From contig JAHIZT010000054.1 in NCBI GenBank assembly GCA_018814355.1, positions 1-55,127 on the forward strand: a stretch of 55,127 nt of DNA. Direction: 5' to 3'. Source of the DNA: Candidatus Thermoplasmatota archaeon. Lineage in GTDB: Archaea > Thermoplasmatota > Thermoplasmata > UBA10834. The notes beneath the pieces are model-generated. The model was not told the origin of the DNA, did not search any database, and worked only from the letters and a program-made list of their open reading frames with translations. The position numbers and the translations under genes are program-made. Positions 49,544 through 55,127 of this stretch are shown here, piece after piece; position 1 is the stretch's first letter, and each line of letters opens with the position of its first letter.

Positions 49544-50019
49544 GGTTTTCGCTTCCTGCGGGTCCTGGTCTCAGAGCCGCAGATGTCGCATGTGCGGACG
49601 TCTGCGGAGAAGACCTTGCCGCAGCCCTTGCACCTCGCCAGCCACTCGAAGACTTCAGCTATCCCCTTCTGGTCCATGCCCCTTGCGGGCACTCCCAGGA
49701 CCCTGGCCAAATTCTGTATCGAGTAGTCATCCGTTAGTAGCTCGTAGCCGAGGTCCAGGGCGAGCGCGAGCAGCTCCTTGTCCGCCTCAGACAAGCGCCT
49801 CGAATCGCCCGTCTTCTCGGATTCCTCCCTGACCTTCTTCAACGAACTTGCGCTAGGAGACGACACTCTGATCCTCGTGGCCATCAGCAGCTCCAGCCTG
49901 TCGCCCATCCCTTCCTTCTCGAGCTCCCTGACTACTCCCGGCGTGATCACGCACTCGAAACCGTCCGGCAGGTCCTTGCCGTAGTATAGGACGGACGTGT
50001 CGAGCACGAAGCCCTTCAT
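49540..50019 (-). CDS. nob1: rRNA maturation endonuclease Nob1
   Basis: 159 residues: a PIN nuclease domain with catalytic acidic residues in FVLDTSVLYYG (Asp7), VVRELEKE, LSEADKELLALALDLG and LLTDDYSIQNLARVL, followed by a zinc ribbon (CKGCGKVFSADVRTCDICG, about 129-147). Nob1 makes the 3' end of 16S rRNA in archaea. Its start overlaps the end of the ThiI-like gene by four bases, tying it to a sulfur-transfer gene pair. Confidence 0.92.
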   Translation of the reverse strand: MKGFVLDTSVLYYGKDLPDGFECVITPGVVRELEKEGMGDRLELLMATRIRVSSPSASSLKKVREESEKTGDSRRLSEADKELLALALDLGYELLTDDYSIQNLARVLGVPARGMDQKGIAEVFEWLARCKGCGKVFSADVRTCDICGSETRTRRKRKP

Positions 50020-50642
50020 CGCAGTTCGACCGTCCCTTGGAACTCGTCCTCTGCGAGCTTCTCGATGTCCACCTTGGTCTCCTCATCCATCGCGTCCGCG
50101 ATCTTGCTGTACGTCGAGGGTTTCTTAGGCGCAATCGTGCAGCACAGTCCCGGCCTGATGGATATGTCATAAGTGCCGATCGACTTGGCGATCCTCTCGA
50201 TCTCCACCTTGTCGAAGCCGATCAGCGGCCGAAGCACGGGCAGCGATGTCGATCGCTCCTCCACGTTGATGTTCGCGAGCGTCTGCGATGCGACCTGGCC
50301 GAGCGATTCGCCGGTCACGATGAATCCAGCATCATGTTTCTTGGCAAGCTTCTCCGCCACGCGCAGCATCATTCGTCTGCACAGGACGCATTCCATGTTC
50401 CTCCGGCAGCATTTCGCGAACTCCGCCTGCGCCTTCCCGTGAGGAACTAGCAGTCTCAATGATTCCTTCCCGAGCGCGTTGTCGAGCTGCTTCATGAGGC
50501 TGATGGCCTTCTCGACCTCGTTGTCGCTCGTGAACGGTCTGTTGTCGAAGTGCACGAGCACGAGGTCCAACCCCTGCTTTCCCATGAGGTACCCCGCGAC
50601 TGGGGAATCGATGCCCCCGGAGAGCAGGACGATCCCGCGCAA
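50016..50642 (-). CDS. Stand-alone ThiI-type PP-loop sulfurtransferase, TTG start
   Basis: 208 residues equal to the PP-loop (adenylation) domain of ThiI, without the NFLD and THUMP domains. The PP-loop is VLLSGGIDSPVAGYLM (about 4-19). Cys-containing segments CCRRNMECVLCRRMM and PGLCCTIAPKKPST match the family. It starts with TTG directly after the stop of the ThiF-like gene, with GGTGA four bases upstream, and overlaps nob1 at its end. It probably thiolates tRNA or makes the thiazole sulfur, taking sulfur activated by a partner; the missing THUMP domain implies a separate RNA-binding partner or a different substrate. Confidence 0.8.
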   Translation of the reverse strand: MRGIVLLSGGIDSPVAGYLMGKQGLDLVLVHFDNRPFTSDNEVEKAISLMKQLDNALGKESLRLLVPHGKAQAEFAKCCRRNMECVLCRRMMLRVAEKLAKKHDAGFIVTGESLGQVASQTLANINVEERSTSLPVLRPLIGFDKVEIERIAKSIGTYDISIRPGLCCTIAPKKPSTYSKIADAMDEETKVDIEKLAEDEFQGTVELR

Positions 50643-51647
50643 TCAATCACCGACGTATTTCGAGAAGATGGTCTTGGCCTTCGACAGGTCGGTCGTGCCC
50701 CCAATAATGGTCCTGCCGTCCCGGAAGACGGTGATGTCCACGCCCGTCGTCTTGAACTTGAGCACGCCATCGGCGACGCTGGCAGTGCCGGATCTGGAGA
50801 GTTTCTTTCTCAGGTCCGAAAGGCCGTCCTTGAGCGGCTCCGCCGGGATGATCTGGACCGCGTTTCTGCCGCATAGCGAGACTACGAGCTTCCTCTGGTG
50901 CGCCTGCAGGTAGGGGAAGTGCCTCTTCCCGCAGCAGTCGCATTCAGGGTTCTTCTTGACCTTGACCTTCTGAAGCTCACCTTGCCATATGTCCAGGACT
51001 AGGAGTTCCTTGAATGGCTCCTTGCCCTGCATGATCTTGAAAGCCTCCGTCACCTCGATGGATGCCACCATGCTCGGGAGGGTGTTGACGATGCCGACGG
51101 TGTCACATGTCGGCAACTGCCCCGGCTGCGGCAGCGTCGGGAACACGCATCTGAGACAAGGACCGTCTGATACCACGGGCATCACCATGCCCGTGACACC
51201 CACGGCTCCCGCGTAGATCCATGGTATCCCGAGCTTCACGCAGGCGTCGTTCACGAGAAAACGGGTGTCCATGTTGTCAGTGGCGTCGAGCACGACAGTG
51301 GCGTCCTTCACTATCCGTTGGACGTTGGCATAGCTGATGTCCGCTACCTCCCCGTGGATCTCGATCTCAGAGTTGATCTCCTTGAGCGCTTCCTCTGCGA
51401 CCTTCGCCTTGGGCCGTCCTACATCCTTCTCCCCGAACAGGGACTGCCTCTGTAGGTTGGAGATATCGATGATGTCCCGGTCCACGACATACACCTGACC
51501 TACCCCCGCCCTTACCAAGAAGGATAATGCATAAGTCCCCAGGGCTCCGCAGCCAATGACCAGGGCTTTGCTCTTACCCAACCTCTTCTGTCCCTCGGGC
51601 CCTATCTCAGGCAGGAGCGTTTGCCTGGAGTATCTGTCCTCTTTCAC
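50643..51647 (-). CDS. ThiF/MoeB/HesA-type E1-like adenylyltransferase, leaderless GTG start
   Basis: 334 residues from a GTG at 51647, selected because the TATA element lies just upstream and because the family opening KEDRYSRQTLLPEIGPEGQ begins there; the open frame reaches 51794 but those residues look non-coding. It has the nucleotide loop ALVIGCGALGTYALSFLVRAG, DATDNMDTRFLVNDAC, a zinc site CLRC and CDCC, and Cys in PTCDTVGI where MoeB/ThiF form the thioester or persulfide. The C-terminal 70 residues form a small extra domain. It would activate a ThiS/MoaD-like carrier for molybdopterin or thiamine or tRNA sulfur. No carrier gene is in the window. Confidence 0.85.
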   Translation of the reverse strand: MKEDRYSRQTLLPEIGPEGQKRLGKSKALVIGCGALGTYALSFLVRAGVGQVYVVDRDIIDISNLQRQSLFGEKDVGRPKAKVAEEALKEINSEIEIHGEVADISYANVQRIVKDATVVLDATDNMDTRFLVNDACVKLGIPWIYAGAVGVTGMVMPVVSDGPCLRCVFPTLPQPGQLPTCDTVGIVNTLPSMVASIEVTEAFKIMQGKEPFKELLVLDIWQGELQKVKVKKNPECDCCGKRHFPYLQAHQRKLVVSLCGRNAVQIIPAEPLKDGLSDLRKKLSRSGTASVADGVLKFKTTGVDITVFRDGRTIIGGTTDLSKAKTIFSKYVGD

Positions 51648-51670
51648 GAAAGCGGAATGGGCACTGGCGG

Positions 51671-51678
51671 TATTAATC
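51671..51678 (-). promoter_or_regulatory. TATA box for the ThiF-like gene
   Basis: On the minus strand it reads GGATTAATACC, centred about 27 bases before the GTG at 51647, predicting a leaderless transcript. Confidence 0.5.
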
Positions 51679-51823
51679 CATTGCAGGAGTCGACAGTCAA
51701 GCTCGGCTGAGCGCGAAAAGAGGAGTCCACTACCGTCATTGCGCAACATTCTTATCGAGACCTCCCATTCCGGCAAAGCAGTAGCAACCATCAAGTAGAA
51801 AGTGGAATCCGAGGCGGATCTTC

Positions 51824-52993
51824 ATGAAAGTTCTTGTCGTGGGCGCATCTGGGCAGATAGGAGCATGGACAGTACATGATTTGGTGAACTATTACGATGC
51901 AGATGTCATCGCTGCCGACCTCAGCCTCGATAGGGTCAAAAAGCTCGCAGAGCAGATTGGAAAGGACAACGTGATGCCCATCAAGCTAGATGCGAGCAAC
52001 ACGGAGGAACTCAGGAAGGCAGCCAAAGGCGTCGATGTGATCCACAACTCCGCGTGGTACGAGCTCAACCTGAAGATTATGCCAGTTGCCATGGATCTCG
52101 GTGTCCACTACTCCGATCTAGGCGGGTTCTACGACCGTACTTTCGAACAGCTCAAGTATGACAAGAAAGCGAAGGATGCAGGAATCACCTGCGTTCTTGG
52201 CATAGGCAGTTCGCCAGGCATAACCAATGTGTGCGGGGCAGCGGGCGCAAAGAGGCTCGACTCTGTGAAGGACATAAGCATCTACTGCACCTGGGGTACT
52301 AAGATCAAGAGCGACAGTGCAGCCTTTCCGTCATATTCGATCAGGACGGTCCTTGACGAGATCACGCAGGAGCCAGGGATCGTGGAGAATGGGGTGAAGA
52401 AGAAGGTGCCAGTGCTCTCAGGTATGAAGGAGGTTCTGATGCCGGATCCAGCGGGGAAGGTCGTTGCCTACTACATAAAGCATTCAGAGCCCGCAACGAT
52501 GGCGGATTTCATAGGCAAGGGGACCAAGAACGTGAGCTTCAGGATAGGATTCCCGGCGAACGACTTCTCCACGTTCAAAACTATTGCTCAATTGGGGTTT
52601 GGGAGCACCGAGAAGATGGATTCTGCCATCTCCCCCAAGGATTTCATCACAAGCATGTACCTCAAGGCTGTGGAGTCCTCGCGAAACTCGAGTACGCCAA
52701 TGGACGAGTTCGATTACTTCAGGGTGGACGTCGATGGAAAGAAGAACGGCAAGGACGCCAGCGTCGTGTTCTATGTCAAGACCTGGAACGATCCCGACAA
52801 AGGCATACCTTCTGCTAGGGACACGTCTGTCCCCCCATCCATAGTTGCGGACTGGCTCGTGAGGGGCAAGATGCGCAAGAGGGGCGCGTTGCCACCTGAG
52901 GCGTGCATTGAACCCGAACCGTTCTTCAAAGAACTTGCGAAGAGGAAGATACTCGTCGAGGAGGAGCTGCAGACGACGAAGTCGTTCTACTGA
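51824..52993 (+). CDS. Saccharopine dehydrogenase-family oxidoreductase
   Basis: 389 residues. It begins with an NAD(P) Rossmann motif, VLVVGASGQIGAWTVHDL, followed by VIAADLSLDRVKKLAEQ and a segment of VIHNSAWYELNLKIMPVAMDLGVHYSDLGG, then CVLGIGSSPGITNVC, all typical of the Lys9/saccharopine dehydrogenase family. The second half (SFRIGFPANDFSTF onward) is the family's substrate domain. Archaeal members often act in polyamine or amino-acid metabolism; the substrate is not evident here. It is divergent from the ThiF-like gene and transcribed singly. Confidence 0.85.
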   Translation: MKVLVVGASGQIGAWTVHDLVNYYDADVIAADLSLDRVKKLAEQIGKDNVMPIKLDASNTEELRKAAKGVDVIHNSAWYELNLKIMPVAMDLGVHYSDLGGFYDRTFEQLKYDKKAKDAGITCVLGIGSSPGITNVCGAAGAKRLDSVKDISIYCTWGTKIKSDSAAFPSYSIRTVLDEITQEPGIVENGVKKKVPVLSGMKEVLMPDPAGKVVAYYIKHSEPATMADFIGKGTKNVSFRIGFPANDFSTFKTIAQLGFGSTEKMDSAISPKDFITSMYLKAVESSRNSSTPMDEFDYFRVDVDGKKNGKDASVVFYVKTWNDPDKGIPSARDTSVPPSIVADWLVRGKMRKRGALPPEACIEPEPFFKELAKRKILVEEELQTTKSFY

Positions 52994-53118
52994 GCGAGAG
53001 AGGGCGGCAGACGATACGGTGTGTTTGAATGCTGGATAGTCACTGAAGTTCGAATCTGCTCGATTTCGAAGCAAAGCTATCGAGTTCACACCACCTCGAT
53101 TTGAATGCGTAAGCTAGT

Positions 53119-53127
53119 GTATTAATG
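53119..53127 (+). promoter_or_regulatory. Candidate TATA box for the TrmO-like gene
   Basis: GTATTAATG, 48 bases before a TTG at 53171 and 108 bases before the preferred TTG at 53231. This leaves the start somewhat open. Confidence 0.4.
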
Positions 53128-53230
53128 CTAGTCGTGCGAGTCCACGAACTGTTCATCTTGAGGAAAGACCTTGGGGAAGGAACGTAGCTACCAGAAGTGC
53201 AGCTCAACTACACCCCTGGAGGAGGTCATC

Positions 53231-53734
53231 TTGAAGTTAAGACGAATCGACACAGTTGTCAATGGAGTGGCAGAGACTGCTAAGGATTGGCATGAGGTGA
53301 CATCGAAGATGGTCTTTGAGCAGGAATACGTTGACGCCCTATTAGTGCTCGATCAGCTGAAGCGAATCTGGGTAATGTTTGGCTTTCATCGTCACCGAGG
53401 GTGGACTCCCAGAGTTCGGCCCAGACACGCGAAGGACGAATCGCTTGTTGGTGTCTTCGCCAGCAGAGGCGTACAGAGACCGAACAAGTTGGGCCTGACT
53501 CTCGTTGACTTGGTGAGCGTCAAAGGGAACATTGTTACCGTGAGGGGTCTCATTGCATTCGATGGAAGCCCCTTTTACACAGGTGAAAATGAGCCAGGCA
53601 CTCAAGTATGCAGACGGCTCAACACTAGACGATGTTACGAGCAAGGAAGATCAATAGCTCATACTCGGGAACGGGCTTTTATCGTGGGTCGTTTATTGGG
53701 TCATCGGAGTGATCTAAATGGTAAAAGCTCGTGA
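53231..53734 (+). CDS. TrmO/TsaA-like tRNA methyltransferase, probably frameshifted near its 3' end
   Basis: From a TTG at 53231 with GGAGGAGGT just upstream, the frame opens LKLRRIDTVVNGVAE and shows the TsaA/TrmO pattern: ALLVLDQLKRIWVMFGFHRH, RPRHAKDESLVGVFASRGVQRPNKLG, then VTVRGLIAFDGSP. Such proteins modify tRNA t6A37. After FDGSP the family normally continues with a short hydrophobic and acidic end. Here the open frame turns Arg/Cys-rich (CRRLNTRRCYEQGR) and runs to 53734, overlapping the promoter and start of the next gene. Skipping one base in the AGCCCCTTTTAC stretch (53570-53581) gives TQVKMSQALKYADGSTLDDV and a stop at 53657. One base too many in the record, or a real frameshift mutation, are the two options. 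A longer N-terminus from 53171 is possible. Confidence 0.65.
   Translation: MKLRRIDTVVNGVAETAKDWHEVTSKMVFEQEYVDALLVLDQLKRIWVMFGFHRHRGWTPRVRPRHAKDESLVGVFASRGVQRPNKLGLTLVDLVSVKGNIVTVRGLIAFDGSPFYTGENEPGTQVCRRLNTRRCYEQGRSIAHTRERAFIVGRLLGHRSDLNGKSS
53675..53683 (+). promoter_or_regulatory. Candidate TATA box for the PRC-barrel gene
   Basis: GCTTTTATC, about 39 bases before the ATG at 53718. In the unshifted TrmO-like frame it would lie inside coding sequence, which supports the shorter reading of that gene. Confidence 0.45.
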
Positions 53735-54002
53735 ATTGGTGGGGTTGAGCGTGATTACGTCGGATGCAACCAAACTAGGAAAGGTCGACGGTACGGAGGT
53801 TGATACTGAGTCGTGGAAGGTGACACACCTTCGCATCGACCTGACGGACGATTCTATCCGTGAACTCGGGTTGAAGAAGCCCTTCATGGGCGGAATAAGG
53901 ATTTGCCTTCCGGTGTCCCACGTGAGCAAGATGGGAGATGTAGCGACTCTGAATATCTCACTAGCTGAGGTCAGGAACACCCCAGAATGCAAGGCGAAGT
54001 GA
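53718..54002 (+). CDS. PRC-barrel domain protein
   Basis: 94 residues covering one PRC-barrel: VKARELVGLSVITSDATKLGKVDGTEVDTESWKVTHLRIDL, ending in the GIRICLPVSHVSKMGDVATL strands. Archaeal stand-alone PRC-barrel proteins are common; roles in RNA processing or cell division (CdpB type) are known for some. Nothing here picks one. It is alone in its unit. Confidence 0.85.
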   Translation: MVKARELVGLSVITSDATKLGKVDGTEVDTESWKVTHLRIDLTDDSIRELGLKKPFMGGIRICLPVSHVSKMGDVATLNISLAEVRNTPECKAK

Positions 54003-54301
54003 GCAATCCCACGAACTTTCTCGTCTTTGTGTCTCAGATTGGCCAGACAGACTTTGCTGCGAAAAACAATGCAGCACAGCGTGAGGTGTGGAGTGGCCCC
54101 TTGAAAACAAGGCCGCGAAAGAAGAGGCAGTCTGGCTCGATGCAAGAATCCTCTGATTGATGACATGCTAAAAGAGGCTCCCCGCCCATGTGGCAGTTGC
54201 ACAACTGGCCCAAGGGCTGTCTTCATGACCGCGGAGCGCAGGAACCAGAAGCATTATCTGATCCGAACATGCTTGACAATTGACGCATCTGGGGGACTAG
54301 A
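54003..54301. other. Gap between PRC-barrel and beta-helix genes
   Basis: 299 bases without a supportable gene. It contains a short inverted repeat, CAGTTG CA CAACTG (at about 54195-54208), and the GGGGGA ribosome-binding site for the next gene near 54291. No clear TATA box and no RNA gene was recognised. Confidence 0.4.
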
Positions 54302-55127
54302 ATGAGAGCATCACTCAAAGAAGCATCAGTACTTTCAGTCTTGTTCTTGTTTGTCGCATCTTCTTGCGCCTTCTACGTTTCGAGTCATCCTGGTGAAAAG
54401 GATGTGGGACCTGCACACAGTCTTGTCCTCACCCCTCATGACCCAATATTGATCCTTGGCGACGGCGACTTCACACTCGCGAATGGCGTCACGAGCGGAA
54501 CCGGAACGCCTGGGGACCCGTACGTCATCGAGGGATGGGAGATCAACGCCTCAGCAGAGAATGGCATAGAGATTCAGGACACTCGTGCCGATTTCACAAT
54601 CCGCAACGTTTATGTGCACGGCGGGAGGGACGCAATCTTCAACGGCATCGAGCTATACAATGTCCGAAACGGATGCATACAAAACTCGACAATCTCCGAT
54701 AACTATCGCGGGATATACTCCTGGTTTGCACTTGCGGATTTCAAGATCGCAGAGAACAATGTTACTGGCAATATGATGGGTGTCGATTTGAGGGACTCTA
54801 CTACGGTCAATGTTAGTGGCAACAACATCTCTGGAAACTGGTATGGCATCTATTTCAGCGGAACGGGATCAACAATCTCGGGCAATGCCATCTCAGTGAG
54901 CAACGGGTCTAGCATTTATGCATACGGCTCAGACAGAATCATTATCACGAACAATACGGTATCGAATAGCCGCGGAGGAGCCTATCTCTCAGGTTGCACA
55001 CGGACAAACTTTTCCGTCAATCTCCTCCTTGCTCCGTGTGATGGACTATTCATCAGCGATTCAACGGGGTTGGCACTATCGAGCAATGTTATTGTTCAGA
55101 CTGGTCTCGAAATTGGAGGGGACAATA
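54302..55127 (+). CDS. NosD-like right-handed beta-helix surface protein, cut by window end
   Basis: This frame starts at the ATG at 54302, six bases after GGGGGA, and stays open to the last base, so the 3' end is missing; 275 residues are present. Residues 1-32 form a signal peptide (VLSVLFLFVASSCAFYV). Then comes the NosD/parallel-beta-helix opening GTPGDPYVIEGWEINA and several short rungs with N-N/S-G-N spacing (NNVTGNMMGVDL, SGNNISGNWYGIYFSG, NNTVSNSRGGAYLSG). Such archaeal surface proteins are usually long and often have C-terminal PGF or membrane anchors, not visible here. It is probably cell-surface; the ligand is unknown. Confidence 0.8.
   Translation, partial: MRASLKEASVLSVLFLFVASSCAFYVSSHPGEKDVGPAHSLVLTPHDPILILGDGDFTLANGVTSGTGTPGDPYVIEGWEINASAENGIEIQDTRADFTIRNVYVHGGRDAIFNGIELYNVRNGCIQNSTISDNYRGIYSWFALADFKIAENNVTGNMMGVDLRDSTTVNVSGNNISGNWYGIYFSGTGSTISGNAISVSNGSSIYAYGSDRIIITNNTVSNSRGGAYLSGCTRTNFSVNLLLAPCDGLFISDSTGLALSSNVIVQTGLEIGGDN

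Noticed and set aside
53030-53110. tRNA-like GTTCGAATC string
   Set aside because: The flanking bases cannot form a T-stem, acceptor stem or anticodon arm.
1-55127. CRISPR array, insertion sequence, phage genes or attachment sites
   Set aside because: No regularly spaced repeats, transposase or integrase motifs, or terminal inverted repeats were seen while reading the window.

Overview
The window comes from an archaeon, most likely a member of the Thermoplasmatota-type euryarchaea (inference). Archaeal signs are TATA-box promoters that often sit about 25 bases before the start codon (leaderless genes), KaiC/RadA-type ATPases, Nob1, KptA, a PRC-barrel protein, a geranylgeranyl-reductase-type flavoprotein and a complex I without the NADH module. 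No rRNA, tRNA, CRISPR array, transposon or phage gene was seen. Codon use looks uniform and GC-rich throughout.

Region 1 (1-1802) holds two KaiC-like ATPases; the first is cut by the window edge. Region 2 (1864-15625) is a folate C1 block. purH stands alone on the minus strand. Next come a tightly overlapping minus-strand operon of two HdrA-type flavoproteins, mvhD, metV and metF, then fhs (minus), folD (plus) and an AMP-forming acetyl-CoA synthetase (plus). Two membrane proteins of unknown function and a DUF3786-like protein follow. Region 3 (15632-21863) is a minus-strand formate dehydrogenase operon that again contains two HdrA-type flavoproteins and MvhD, followed by an FdhB/FrhB-like iron-sulfur protein and FdhA. 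Together the two regions encode CO2/formate activation, formyl-THF synthesis, FolD and methylene-THF reduction: a bacterial-style tetrahydrofolate methyl branch. Both redox ends are attached to the same HdrA-HdrA-MvhD core, and neither operon contains HdrB or HdrC.

Region 4 (22113-28144) is mixed housekeeping: RNA 2'-phosphotransferase KptA, a DUF2797 protein, a UPF0173 metallo-hydrolase, a probable methanogenesis-marker-11 protein, UppS, an Lrp/AsnC regulator and two GNAT acetyltransferases. Region 5 (28146-31924, minus) has an HdrD-like CCG-domain protein, MobB (relevant to the molybdopterin cofactor of FdhA) and a B12-binding radical SAM protein. Region 6 (32055-35011) has secreted or membrane-anchored proteins.

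Region 7 (35273-48536) is a complete nuo/fpo operon, ABCDHI-J(split)-KLMN, without EFG. Its NuoI is roughly doubled in length and carries six [4Fe-4S] motifs. It is followed by a polyprenyl diphosphate synthase, a UbiE/MenG-like methyltransferase and a geranylgeranyl-reductase-like enzyme, which suggests a prenylated membrane quinone. Region 8 (48598-55127) holds rubrerythrin, an ASCH-like protein, Nob1, a ThiI-type PP-loop protein, a ThiF/MoeB-type E1 enzyme, a saccharopine-dehydrogenase-family protein, an apparently frameshifted TrmO/TsaA-like gene, a PRC-barrel protein and the start of a NosD-like beta-helix surface protein cut by the window end.

A plausible overall reading (inference) is a formate/CO2- and ferredoxin-linked metabolism. 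HdrA-based complexes would couple formate and methylene-THF chemistry to ferredoxin, and the ferredoxin-type complex I would use reduced ferredoxin to pump ions into a quinone chain.
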